Positions 44,508-52,469 of a DNA stretch of 64,000 bases are shown piece by piece. The stretch covers positions 248,001-312,000 of the forward strand of contig NZ_DAMBYD010000004.1 in the NCBI RefSeq assembly GCF_032051575.1, written 5' to 3'. A program made the position numbers and the translations under genes. Under the pieces are notes generated by a model, which did not search any database, was not told the DNA's origin, and worked only from the letters and a program-made list of their open reading frames with translations. The stretch is from Aminipila sp032051575. Its GTDB lineage: Bacteria > Bacillota > Clostridia > Peptostreptococcales > Anaerovoracaceae. The first letter of the stretch is position 1; each line of letters begins with the position of its first letter.

Positions 44508-45701
44508 ATGACACTGAATATTTTTAAGAGCCTGCCTGTTAGACTTGTGATAGGTGTGGCAATAGGTATTTTAGCGGGGCTCGCGGCAAATGAGACCATT
44601 ATGAATGTAGTGGTGACATTAAAGTATATTTTAGGGCAATTTATAAATTTTTGTGTGCCATTAATTATAATTGGATTTATAGCACCATCTATAACAAAAC
44701 TTGGGAACAATGCTTCACGTATGCTTAGAGTTGCTCTTGTTTTGGCCTATGTAAGCTCAATACTTGCAGCATTGATGGCTGTGGCAGCTGGCTTTGGCAT
44801 TATACCGCATCTTTCTATAGTATCTAATCCCGAGGGGTTAAGAAAACTTCCAAAGGTGATTTTTGCTCTTTCTATACCTCAAATTATGCCGGTTATGAGT
44901 GCTTTAGTACTTTCGATAGTTGTAGGTCTTACAGCGGTTTGGACTCATGCCAAGTTTATAACAAACCTACTTGATGAATTCCAGAAGATGATTCTTATAA
45001 TGGTTAAGAAGATGGTAATACCTGTGTTACCATTTTTTATTGGATTAACTTTCTGTGCATTAGGATATGAGGGTTCTATTACAAAACAGTTCCCTGTATT
45101 CGTAAAAGTTATATTCATTGTAATGTTAGGGCATTATATTTGGCTTACAGTATTGTATTTAGTAGGTGGCGCTTATAGTGGAAAGAATCCAGCTGAAGTA
45201 ATTCGTCATTATGGACCTGCTTACTTGACTGCTGTTGGTACGATGAGTTCAGCAGCAACCTTGGCGGTTGCTATTGACTGTGCAAAAAAATCAAATGTTC
45301 TTAGAAATGATATGATTGATTTTGGAATTCCCCTATTTGCCAATATACATCTATGTGGTTCGGTGCTGACAGAGGTTTTCTTTGTTATGACTGTTAGTCA
45401 GATATTATACGGCGTTATACCGCCTGCAGGCACAATGATTTTATTCTGTGTTCTTCTTGGTATATTTGCAATAGGTGCACCGGGAGTACCAGGAGGTACT
45501 GTAATGGCTTCTCTTGGACTTATAACAGGGGTTCTGGGATTTGATGAAACTGGCACAGCACTTATGCTTACAATATTTGCCCTTCAGGATAGTTTTGGAA
45601 CAGCATGTAATGTTACAGGTGATGGTGCATTAACATTAATGCTTACAGGATATGCGGATAAGCATAAAATTGAAAATCAGACCCTGAATATTGGGTTATA
45701 A
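44508..45701 (+). CDS. Dicarboxylate/amino acid:cation symporter (DAACS family)
   Basis: 397 residues, about eight membrane segments plus re-entrant loops. Family features are the N-terminal VRLVIGVAIGILAGL, a Ser-rich re-entrant hairpin (TAVGTMSSAATLAVAI near 240-255), and the substrate/cation region NVTGDGALTLMLTGYAD near 366-382. Members import glutamate, aspartate, serine/threonine or C4-dicarboxylates with Na+ or H+; the exact substrate is not clear. It closes the plus-strand gene run and is followed by a terminator. Start supported by AAAGGGG 8 bases upstream. Confidence 0.9.
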   Translation: MTLNIFKSLPVRLVIGVAIGILAGLAANETIMNVVVTLKYILGQFINFCVPLIIIGFIAPSITKLGNNASRMLRVALVLAYVSSILAALMAVAAGFGIIPHLSIVSNPEGLRKLPKVIFALSIPQIMPVMSALVLSIVVGLTAVWTHAKFITNLLDEFQKMILIMVKKMVIPVLPFFIGLTFCALGYEGSITKQFPVFVKVIFIVMLGHYIWLTVLYLVGGAYSGKNPAEVIRHYGPAYLTAVGTMSSAATLAVAIDCAKKSNVLRNDMIDFGIPLFANIHLCGSVLTEVFFVMTVSQILYGVIPPAGTMILFCVLLGIFAIGAPGVPGGTVMASLGLITGVLGFDETGTALMLTIFALQDSFGTACNVTGDGALTLMLTGYADKHKIENQTLNIGL

Positions 45702-45718
45702 AATAATACATAAATGAT

Positions 45719-45755
45719 AAAGGGCCGCCAGTAGTCAAACTGGAGGCCTTTTATG
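45719..45755. terminator. Terminator after the symporter gene
   Basis: AAAGGGCCGCCAGT (45719-45732) pairs, with a bulge, with ACTGGAGGCCTTTT (45738-45751) around a short loop. It lies between convergent genes and overlaps the stop codon of the small minus-strand gene. Confidence 0.85.
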
Positions 45756-45936
45756 GTATGTTGGTCGTGACTTCTTCTAGTGCTTCTTCTCCGCCTTTAA
45801 GAATAGATATGGTTGCTAGGTTATCGCCTAGCAATACAAACAAGGCAGATAAGATGTTGAGTTCTTTTACAGTTTTATCTTCTGCAATCATGTTTGCAAC
45901 AGTAGCTATAAATATTGTTATTTGGCATGAAGTCAT
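45751..45936 (-). CDS. Small conserved protein (DUF6774-like), 61 residues
   Basis: From ATG 45936, with AGAGGTG 8 bases upstream on the minus strand. The sequence (MTSCQITIFIATVANMIAED, then LNILSALFVLLGDNLATISI) resembles the short clostridial DUF6774 family, which ends in a LGDTLATI-type motif. No function is known. It has no clear membrane segment although the middle is hydrophobic. It starts 13 bases after the stop of the ferredoxin-type gene on the same strand, suggesting co-transcription. The opposite-strand frame over the same bases has no ribosome binding site. Confidence 0.65.
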   Translation of the reverse strand: MTSCQITIFIATVANMIAEDKTVKELNILSALFVLLGDNLATISILKGGEEALEEVTTNIP

Positions 45937-45949
45937 AGTATACACCTCT

Positions 45950-46648
45950 TTATAGTATACGCCCGTCAGTTGAGATAGTTACTATCTGCCAAGGAATCAT
46001 TTTACCACTGTTCATTAACGCCTGTTTTACGGCATTCTCTATACCGCCGCAACAAGGAACTTCCATACGTACTACTTTTACACTTTTTATATCATTGTTT
46101 TTAATAATTTCTGTAAGCTTTTCGCTATAATCTACAGAATCAAGTTTCGGGCAGCCAACTACGGTTACGTGATTTCTAATAAATTCCTGATGAAAGTTAC
46201 CATAAGCAAAAGCTGTACAGTCAGCAGCTACAAGCAAGTTGGCACCGTCAAAATATGGAGCATTCACAGGTACTAATTTAATTTGTACGGGCCACTGTGA
46301 AAGCTGTGAGGTAGGGGGTTGTGATTCGGTTATATTGCTAACAGAACTTTGATTGCGATTAAATGCTTTAGATTGTGTTCCTGGACATCCACAAGGCAAA
46401 GTGGATGGATTAGCAGATTTTTTTGCTATCACAGCTTCTTCGTCATAAGCAGCAGCTTCACGGGATTCAAAGGAGATTGCGTTTGTAGGACATACTGGCA
46501 GGCAGTCCCCTAAACCATCACAGTAATCGTCACGGATTAATTTTGCTTTTCCTTCTACCATAGCGATGGCACCTTCATGACAGGCTTCTGCACATAAACC
46601 GCATCCATTACATTTTTCAGTATCAATTTTTATAATTTTTCTAATCAT
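45950..46648 (-). CDS. 4Fe-4S ferredoxin-type protein with C-terminal metal-binding domain
   Basis: 232 residues from ATG 46648 (GGAGGATATAAAT just upstream; an ATG five codons earlier overlaps that site). Residues about 12-60 form a ferredoxin domain: a complete CNGCGLCAEACHEGAI, and a second motif CDGLGDCLPVCP in which the second Cys is Leu, a variant I associate with this family. The middle has LPCGCPGTQ, and the C-terminal half contains VAADCTAFAYG, VVGCPKLD and VEVPCCGG-like (MEVPCCGGIENA) Cys motifs. It likely serves electron transfer or Fe-S sensing. It is divergent from a Crp-type regulator, an arrangement often linked to nitrosative-stress or hybrid-cluster genes, though no hcp gene is here. 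Confidence 0.85.
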   Translation of the reverse strand: MIRKIIKIDTEKCNGCGLCAEACHEGAIAMVEGKAKLIRDDYCDGLGDCLPVCPTNAISFESREAAAYDEEAVIAKKSANPSTLPCGCPGTQSKAFNRNQSSVSNITESQPPTSQLSQWPVQIKLVPVNAPYFDGANLLVAADCTAFAYGNFHQEFIRNHVTVVGCPKLDSVDYSEKLTEIIKNNDIKSVKVVRMEVPCCGGIENAVKQALMNSGKMIPWQIVTISTDGRIL

Positions 46649-46749
46649 ATTTATATCCTCCATACGTTAATAAATAATTGTGTTATCTTAAATTTAATTA
46701 TCCTCATTGACTTTATGTGTTTATACTACTATACTACTAGCATAGATTC

Positions 46750-46765
46750 TGTTGTTTTTACAACA
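46750..46765. promoter_or_regulatory. Crp/Fnr-type palindrome in the divergent region
   Basis: TGTTG-N6-CAACA at 46750-46765 is a perfect 16-bp Crp-like dyad directly before the regulator's ribosome binding site (AGAGGTG at 46768-46774). Position in the leader of the regulator gene suggests autorepression; it may also serve the divergent ferredoxin-type gene. Confidence 0.55.
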
Positions 46766-46777
46766 AAGAGGTGAAAA

Positions 46778-47452
46778 ATGAAAAAATATTTAAGTATTTT
46801 AAAAAAAAATCCTTTATTTTATGGCATTGCTGAAGATGACTTAGAAAATATGTTGAGCTGCCTTTCCGTTAATGTTAAAAATTTTAGTAAAAATGAGATT
46901 ATTTATATGGCGGGAAATAAAATAAGCAACATCGGAATTGTTGTAGATGGTAGTGTGCAAATTATAAAAGAGGACATACTAGGCAATCGAAATATAATAG
47001 CACAAATTGTGATAGGTCAAATTTTTGGTGAGGCTTTTGCCTGCGCAGAGATAGACAAACTTCCAATAAGTGTAATTGCCAGCGTAAATTGTACAGTAAT
47101 GTTTATAGATTACAAAAAGGTTATTTATACTTGTAACAATTCATGTATATTTCATCATAGACTACTAGAAAATATGCTAGGCATATTAGCTACGAAAAAT
47201 ATTTTATTAAATAATAAGATTGAATGTATTTCAAAAAGAACGATTAGAGAAAAGGCATTATCCTATTTATTGGCACAAGCACAGCAACAAGGAAAAAGAA
47301 GCTTTAAAATACCTTTTAACAGGCAGGAATTAGCAGATTATCTATGTGTTGATAGAAGCGCATTGTCTAATGAACTCAGTAAGCTTAGAGCAGAAGGGAT
47401 AATTGAATTCAATCGGTGTGAGTTTAATATTTTGATGGAGGATTTGGAGTAA
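46778..47452 (+). CDS. Crp/Fnr-family transcriptional regulator
   Basis: 224 residues: cyclic-nucleotide-type beta-roll at about 12-125 (GNKISNIGIVVDGSVQI, GQIFGEAFACAE) and a Crp helix-turn-helix near 165-215 (FNRQELADYLCVDRSALSNE). The phosphate-binding arginine of true cAMP receptors is not evident in the cassette, so the effector is probably not cAMP; heme, redox or a metabolite are possible. Two Cys pairs occur in the sensor half (CAEIDK, CNNSCIFHH) but not an Fnr-type N-terminal cluster. Divergent from the ferredoxin-type gene and followed 19 bases later by the kinase gene. Confidence 0.92.
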   Translation: MKKYLSILKKNPLFYGIAEDDLENMLSCLSVNVKNFSKNEIIYMAGNKISNIGIVVDGSVQIIKEDILGNRNIIAQIVIGQIFGEAFACAEIDKLPISVIASVNCTVMFIDYKKVIYTCNNSCIFHHRLLENMLGILATKNILLNNKIECISKRTIREKALSYLLAQAQQQGKRSFKIPFNRQELADYLCVDRSALSNELSKLRAEGIIEFNRCEFNILMEDLE

Positions 47453-47471
47453 CCTTGGGAGGCTTTAAAAG

Positions 47472-48965
47472 ATGAAAAACAAAAATATAAAAGGTATTTT
47501 TATGTATCGTATGTTAATAATTTTTGTTATGATATTAGGAGCTTCAACAATAGGGGCTTTATTTAAATATATGGGATTTTCGGAAACCAATATTGTTCTT
47601 GTTTACCTATTAGCAATCGTTTTGATAACTTGGGCAGCAACGGGCTTTATTACTGGTATTATTGCTTCTATTATTGCAACATTTACATTTAATTATTTAT
47701 TCACTGAACCTAATTTTTCATTTTCTGTAAATAATCCAAGCTATATGATTACTTTTGTAATTATGATAATTACAGCATTTATAACAAGCACATTAACTTC
47801 AAAGATGAAGAACAATGCTTTAGAAGCAAGGGAAAAAGAGGCGGAGGCTACTGCCCTCTATAGCCTTAACACCAGGCTGACTTGTGCAAGTGATATAAAT
47901 GATATGGCTCAGATATCTGCAAGTGCTGTAAGTTTGTGCTTTGACTGCGAGGCACAGTGCCTATGTTTTTACAAATCAAATAAATATGAAAAAGTTAGAG
48001 AGAAAATCGAAAATTTAGAGACGTTATATGATCAAGGAGAAAAATTCTGGGATTGGCCTATTTATGGAAATGAAAGTTCTTTAGGTGTTATCCGTATTCC
48101 AGCGGATAAAGCTAAAGCTATGAAGGAAGACCAGATGAGTCTGCTAAAGGTTATGATTGAAAGTATAGCTTTAGCTATGGATCGTTGGCAAGCTTCCCAA
48201 AAACAGATGGAAGCAGATGCAGAAATCGTTCAGGAAAGATATAGAACCAATCTGCTTAGGTCTATTTCACATGATTTGAGAACACCTTTATCAGGTATCA
48301 TCGGTACTTCTGAAATGCTTTTGGATATGATAGACCAAACGGATGACAAATATGAAATGATAAAGGGGATATATAATGAGGCCGACTGGCTGCATGGACT
48401 GATGGAAAATATATTAAGTCTGACCAAGTTAGATGATGGAAGACTTACGATAGAAAAAGAGAGTGAGGCTGTAGAAGAAATTGTAGGCGGCGCAGTAGCT
48501 CATATAAGCAAGCGTTTCCCTGAGTATGAGATAAAAGTAAAAGTACCAGAAGAGTTATTACTTGTGCCAATGGATGCAAAACTTATTGAGCAGGTATTGA
48601 TGAACTTGCTTGATAATGCAGTTAAGCATACACCTAAAGGAAAAGAAATAGGGGTTTCGGTAACAGAAAACAAAAAAGAAAACAAAGCCATTTTTACAGT
48701 GAGAGATCAGGGAAATGGAATCAGTAGTGATGAGGTGCCTCTTGTATTTAAGCCATTTTATACCTCGAGAGGTAAACTGGCAGATGCACATAGAGGAACT
48801 GGTCTGGGGCTTCCTATTTGCGAAGCAATTGTAAAAGCACATGGAGGGCAAATAGAAGCACGTAATTGCCAACAGGGTAATGGAGCTGAATTTATTTTTA
48901 CACTGCCAATGGAGGAAAAGAAAAATGACGAATTTAGATATAAATATTCTGATAGTAGAAGATGA
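47472..48965 (+). CDS. KdpD-like sensor histidine kinase lacking the N-terminal KdpD/Usp domains
   Basis: 497 residues. The protein begins at the DUF4118 four-helix membrane region (about 10-110, with NYLFTEPNFSFSV, a KdpD hallmark), followed by a GAF-like linker, HisKA (SISHDLRTPLSGIIGTSEML near 258) and the ATPase (LLDNAVKHTPKG, RDQGNGIS, GTGLGLPICEAIVKAHGG). Full KdpD of about 890 residues has in addition N-terminal KdpD and universal-stress domains, which bind c-di-AMP in Firmicutes; they are absent here, and the normal start context (GGGAGGCTTTAAAAG) shows that this is not a truncation by frameshift. It is followed by a KdpE-like regulator overlapping by 41 bases and then by Ktr/Trk potassium genes, so it likely senses potassium or osmotic state. 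Confidence 0.9.
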   Translation: MKNKNIKGIFMYRMLIIFVMILGASTIGALFKYMGFSETNIVLVYLLAIVLITWAATGFITGIIASIIATFTFNYLFTEPNFSFSVNNPSYMITFVIMIITAFITSTLTSKMKNNALEAREKEAEATALYSLNTRLTCASDINDMAQISASAVSLCFDCEAQCLCFYKSNKYEKVREKIENLETLYDQGEKFWDWPIYGNESSLGVIRIPADKAKAMKEDQMSLLKVMIESIALAMDRWQASQKQMEADAEIVQERYRTNLLRSISHDLRTPLSGIIGTSEMLLDMIDQTDDKYEMIKGIYNEADWLHGLMENILSLTKLDDGRLTIEKESEAVEEIVGGAVAHISKRFPEYEIKVKVPEELLLVPMDAKLIEQVLMNLLDNAVKHTPKGKEIGVSVTENKKENKAIFTVRDQGNGISSDEVPLVFKPFYTSRGKLADAHRGTGLGLPICEAIVKAHGGQIEARNCQQGNGAEFIFTLPMEEKKNDEFRYKYSDSRR

Positions 48966-49623
48966 TCCACAGATACGAAATTTTATTGCATATGCATTAA
49001 AAGGTGAGGGACTTTCCTATAAGGCAGTTCAAAATGGCGAGAATGCATTAAGCCTGTTGGTATCAGAAAAATTCGATTTGCTGCTTTTAGATTTAGGACT
49101 CCCTGATATTGATGGGATTCAAATAATAGAAAAAGTAAGAGAATGGTCAGAGATGCCGATTCTTGTTGTATCAGCCAGGGATCAAGATCGGGAGAAGGTG
49201 TCCGCTTTGGATCTAGGTGCTGATGATTATTTAACTAAACCTTTTTCCTCTGCAGAACTTTTGGCACGAATTAGGGTGGCATTAAGGCACATAAGAAGGT
49301 TAAATAAAGATAAAGAGAATACCATATTTAAAGTAGGCGAATTACAAATAAACATAGACAAAAGAATTGTAGAATTAGAAGGCTCTGAGATACATGTTAC
49401 CCCTATGGAATATAATTTGCTGACTTTGTTTTTTAAGAATATTGGCAAAGTACTTACTACAAGCTACATTCTAAAGGAGGTATGGGGAGTTGATTATGGT
49501 AGTGATACGCAGGTGCTTCGTGCGTTAATGGCAGCGTTAAGAAGAAAAATCGAGAAAAATCCAGCTAAACCGAGGTATATAATGACAGAAGTTGGTGTAG
49601 GATATAGGCTCATAGACGAATAG
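48925..49623 (+). CDS. KdpE-like OmpR-family response regulator
   Basis: 232 residues from ATG 48925 (GGAGGAAAAGAAAA upstream), overlapping the kinase gene by 41 bases. Receiver domain with LIVEDDPQIRNF, phospho-Asp in LLLLDLGLPDIDG near 56 and TKPFSS near 105; winged-helix output domain (VTPMEYNLLTLFFKN, ending GVGYRLID) as in KdpE. It should be activated by the preceding kinase. Just downstream and before ktrB are two pairs of TTCTCACA direct repeats at 11-base spacing, exactly the form bound by OmpR-type regulators, so it probably controls ktrB-ktrA. Confidence 0.92.
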   Translation: MTNLDINILIVEDDPQIRNFIAYALKGEGLSYKAVQNGENALSLLVSEKFDLLLLDLGLPDIDGIQIIEKVREWSEMPILVVSARDQDREKVSALDLGADDYLTKPFSSAELLARIRVALRHIRRLNKDKENTIFKVGELQINIDKRIVELEGSEIHVTPMEYNLLTLFFKNIGKVLTTSYILKEVWGVDYGSDTQVLRALMAALRRKIEKNPAKPRYIMTEVGVGYRLIDE

Positions 49624-49636
49624 TAATTGAAATAGA

Positions 49637-49658
49637 AGGAGGCGGAAGCCTCTTTTTT
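49637..49658 (+). terminator. Rho-independent terminator after the regulator gene
   Basis: GAGGC at 49639-49643 and GCCTC at 49648-49652 with a GGAA tetraloop, extended by A-T pairs into a run of six T. It separates the kinase-regulator transcript from ktrB. Confidence 0.85.
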
Positions 49659-49664
49659 ATGTAA

Positions 49665-49730
49665 TTCTCACAGAATTCTCACACGGGAATAAATTATCTC
49701 ACACTATTCTCACAGAATGAGTGCTATGCT
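49665..49730 (+). promoter_or_regulatory. Four TTCTCACA direct repeats and -10 element before ktrB (candidate KdpE-type operator)
   Basis: TTCTCACA occurs at 49665-49672, 49676-49683 and 49707-49714, with ATCTCACA at 49696-49703. They form two pairs, each with 11-base centre spacing (one helical turn), the classic layout for OmpR/PhoB-type dimers. A -10-like TATGCT at 49725-49730 begins 10 bases after the last repeat, where there is no good -35, as in activator-dependent Pho-box promoters. Confidence 0.75.
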
Positions 49731-49801
49731 ATGCATATAGCAAAAAAACTATTATGCTAATTTTTGTTGCATTATTTTTAAATTTGGATATAATATTATT
49801 C

Positions 49802-49862
49802 ATGCTATTCAGAGGGGGTGAAAGATTTCATCTATGTCTTGAATAGCATATGTTTTTGTTTA
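49802..49862 (+). promoter_or_regulatory. Leader hairpin in the ktrB 5' untranslated region
   Basis: ATGCTATTCA at 49802-49811 pairs exactly with TGAATAGCAT at 49840-49849 around a 28-base loop; TTTTTGTTTAAA follows, so it could terminate transcription. The loop carries GAGGGGGTG, a perfect ribosome binding sequence with no long frame after it, and a small inner TGAAA/TTTCA helix. It may be an attenuator. It is too short for a known c-di-AMP (ydaO) riboswitch. Confidence 0.45.
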
Positions 49863-49891
49863 AAAAAGAAAAAGGAAGATAAAAGATTACT

Positions 49892-51265
49892 ATGATGCAT
49901 AAAATGGAAAAATTATTCACACCAATACAAATAATAGCATATGGCTTCTTAGGAGCTATTTTGTTAGGGTCATTTTTGTTGGTATTGCCAATTTCAGCAC
50001 TGGAAGGGCAGACAACTGCATATATTGATGCACTATTTACGGCAACGAGTGCCATCTGCGTAACAGGTCTTACCACTGTAACTACCATTGAGCATTGGAG
50101 TTTGTTTGGACAATTTGTTATTTTATGCCTGATTCAGTTTGGTGGTTTAGGCGTCATAACTGTTACGACATCCATTCTGCTGCTTCTACATAAGAAAATC
50201 ACGCTGTCAGAGAGGATTTTAATTCAGGATGCGTATAATCTGAATACTTTGGGTGGACTTGTAAGGCTTACTATTCGAGTATTAAAGGGGACCTTCTTGA
50301 TAGAAGGAATCGGGGCCGCTTGTTTTGCATTTCAGTTTATACCAGAATTTGGATTTCTACAGGGCCTTTGGAAATCAGTATTTCATTCCATATCAGCATT
50401 TTGCAATGCAGGAATTGATTTAATTGGGCAGAATAGTTTTGCACCATATGCAGGAAGTGCTCTTGTAAATCTGACTACGATGGTATTAATTGTAGTAGGA
50501 GGTATCGGTTTTCCAGTTTGGTGGGATCTCCTGCGTGTAACTAACAAATTGATAGAAGAAAGGTTTAAGCCAAGATTATTTTTTAAAAAGTTGGAATTGC
50601 ATTCTAAGGTTGCAATTGTCACTACAATATGCTTAATTATAAGTGGAGCAGTACTAATCTTTTGTCTGGAATATTCGAATGATGATACTATTGGGAACAT
50701 GCCATTATGGGAAAAAATCATGGCTTCATTTTTTCAATCCATAACAACAAGAACAGCTGGATTTTTTACTATTCCACAGAACGAACTGCGAGACTCATCT
50801 GCTTTTTTGTGTATTCTTCTGATGTTTATAGGTGGATCTCCATCAGGCACAGCTGGCGGTATAAAAACCGTTACTATGGCAACCTTGATGATTTCAACTT
50901 TAGCAGTTATCAAGGGAAAGCCAGATGCAGAATTATTTTACAGAAAAATCAATTATGCTTATTGCAGAAAAGCGTTGGCCGTTTCATGTTTTAGTTTATT
51001 TGTACTACTTATGTCAACCTTTGGTTTATCCATTGTTGAAAATGCAGACTTTTTAGATGTTCTATATGAAACGACATCGGCAATTGGTACAGTAGGACTT
51101 ACACGAGGAATGACACCCAATTTATCTCTGATTGGCAAAATGATAATTATAATAACTATGTATTTAGGACGTATTGGTCCCATCACGTTAGCGCTAGTAT
51201 TAAATCCACAGAAGCATAAGGGAAAGATTTGTATTCTTCCTGAAGAGCAGGTTTTAATTGGATAG
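49892..51265 (+). CDS. Potassium uptake channel subunit, KtrB/TrkH family
   Basis: 457 residues, membrane-rich, with four M1-P-M2 repeats. Selectivity-loop sequences are visible: TSAICVTGLTTV near 48-59, SAFCNAGID near 167, TTRTAGFFT near 289 and TSAIGTVGLTRG near 393. KtrB-type channels move K+ (often with Na+) and are gated by the RCK protein encoded by the next gene, 48 bases on. Upstream are direct repeats likely bound by the KdpE-like regulator. The ribosome binding site is weak and distant (AAGGAAG at 49870-49876), in keeping with control in the leader. TrkH versus KtrB naming is not settled by sequence alone; length favours KtrB. Confidence 0.93.
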   Translation: MMHKMEKLFTPIQIIAYGFLGAILLGSFLLVLPISALEGQTTAYIDALFTATSAICVTGLTTVTTIEHWSLFGQFVILCLIQFGGLGVITVTTSILLLLHKKITLSERILIQDAYNLNTLGGLVRLTIRVLKGTFLIEGIGAACFAFQFIPEFGFLQGLWKSVFHSISAFCNAGIDLIGQNSFAPYAGSALVNLTTMVLIVVGGIGFPVWWDLLRVTNKLIEERFKPRLFFKKLELHSKVAIVTTICLIISGAVLIFCLEYSNDDTIGNMPLWEKIMASFFQSITTRTAGFFTIPQNELRDSSAFLCILLMFIGGSPSGTAGGIKTVTMATLMISTLAVIKGKPDAELFYRKINYAYCRKALAVSCFSLFVLLMSTFGLSIVENADFLDVLYETTSAIGTVGLTRGMTPNLSLIGKMIIIITMYLGRIGPITLALVLNPQKHKGKICILPEEQVLIG

Positions 51266-51313
51266 ATAATTGTGTGTATTTTAAGCTGTCTATAAAGGCA
51301 GGAGGGGGTAGAA

Positions 51314-51979
51314 ATGAGTATAAAACAATTTGTAGTATTTGGTCTGGGTCGTTTTGGAAAGAGTGTGGCGACTACATTAGCCGAAAATGGTTGTGAAGTA
51401 TTAGTAATAGATGCAAATGAAAATACTGTCAATGAGATGGCAGATGTGGTAACTTATGCGGTAAAAGCAGATGCTACAGAAACAGAAGTATTAAAGACTT
51501 TGGGAATCAGTAATTTTGATGCGGCAATTATAGCTATGGGTGAAAATCTTGAAGCAAGTGTTATGGCTACCATATTTGTAAAAGAAATGGGAGTGCCATA
51601 TGTTCTTGCCAAGGCACAAAATGATTTACAGGGACGTATCTTAAAGAAGGTGGGTGCAGATATGGTTGTATTCCCAGAGAAGGAAACCGGAATCAGAATA
51701 GCCAATAGTCTTCTTATGGACAATCTGTTTGATACAGTGGAATTGCCTGCTAACTATAGCATGATGGAATTAGAAGCTTTATCTGAGTGGGTTGGCAAGA
51801 GTTTCCATGAATTGAATTTGAGGGCAAGATTGAAAATTAATGTAATCGGGATAAAAACGAAGAATCATCTAAATATTAATCCTGATCCAGAGGAAGCCAT
51901 AAAAGAAGATGATGTTCTTATTCTAATTGGTAAGAATGAAGTATTGAATAAACTGGCTACTTTGCATAAGAAAAAATAG
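51314..51979 (+). CDS. Potassium uptake regulatory subunit, KtrA/TrkA family
   Basis: 221 residues: RCK_N Rossmann domain with GLGRFGKSVATTLAENGCEV near residues 10-29 and the acidic residue VIDAN that binds the ribose of ATP/NAD; RCK_C domain at about 140-221. One RCK unit rather than the two of E. coli TrkA fits KtrA. It forms an octameric ring gating the KtrB channel; in Firmicutes the RCK_C part can bind c-di-AMP. A very strong site, GGAGGGGGTAGAA, precedes the ATG. Confidence 0.94.
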   Translation: MSIKQFVVFGLGRFGKSVATTLAENGCEVLVIDANENTVNEMADVVTYAVKADATETEVLKTLGISNFDAAIIAMGENLEASVMATIFVKEMGVPYVLAKAQNDLQGRILKKVGADMVVFPEKETGIRIANSLLMDNLFDTVELPANYSMMELEALSEWVGKSFHELNLRARLKINVIGIKTKNHLNINPDPEEAIKEDDVLILIGKNEVLNKLATLHKKK

Positions 51980-52060
51980 AACAAAGTTAATTGATGTATA
52001 TTCGCTTCTAGTCTGCTATACTATAATATAATAAATATTAAAATTCAAGGAGAGTAAAGC

Positions 52061-52324
52061 ATGGCGAAAAGACCTAAGATTATAATAAAGATGGTAGATA
52101 AAATAGGAAGCGGACCTTGTCACTATGGCCATAAAATTGGTGATACTTTTGATTTTGATATAGACAGAGGCAGTATGTGTCCGATGATGGCACATACTGC
52201 TTTTCCGTATATAGATATTCTGAGATATGGAGGAAGTGTACCTGGTGGTGAAAATCCTAACAAATGTAAATTTTGCTGCCCAGATGCAGATGTAATTAAT
52301 GTATTCGAGATTGAAAGAATATAA
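52061..52324 (+). CDS. TIGR04076-family protein, 87 residues
   Basis: A small Cys-rich protein with GPCHYGHKIGDTFDF near residue 19, SMCPMMAHTAFPYIDILRYG near 45 and CKFCCPDADV near 73. This pattern matches the uncharacterised TIGR04076 family of anaerobes. The Cys/His set suggests metal or Fe-S binding, but none is shown. Stand-alone gene with AAGGAGAG upstream and a -10-like TATAAT at 52022-52027. Confidence 0.85.
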   Translation: MAKRPKIIIKMVDKIGSGPCHYGHKIGDTFDFDIDRGSMCPMMAHTAFPYIDILRYGGSVPGGENPNKCKFCCPDADVINVFEIERI

Positions 52325-52469
52325 AATTAATAAGTTTTGACACTAAAACGGTAATTTCATATAATTTATCCAATTTTAGTGAGAATATAAGAATAATAAT
52401 AAGTAATTAAAAATATCATAATAATAGTGTAACTGACTTGAACACATGAGCAGGGCAGGGAGGGAAATT

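Noticed and set aside
45758..45955. 65-codon plus-strand frame opposite the DUF6774-like gene
   Set aside because: No ribosome binding site and it begins inside the terminator of the symporter gene; the minus frame is better supported.
49740..49891. c-di-AMP (ydaO) riboswitch before ktrB
   Set aside because: The leader is too short and lacks the conserved ydaO core; only a simple hairpin is seen.
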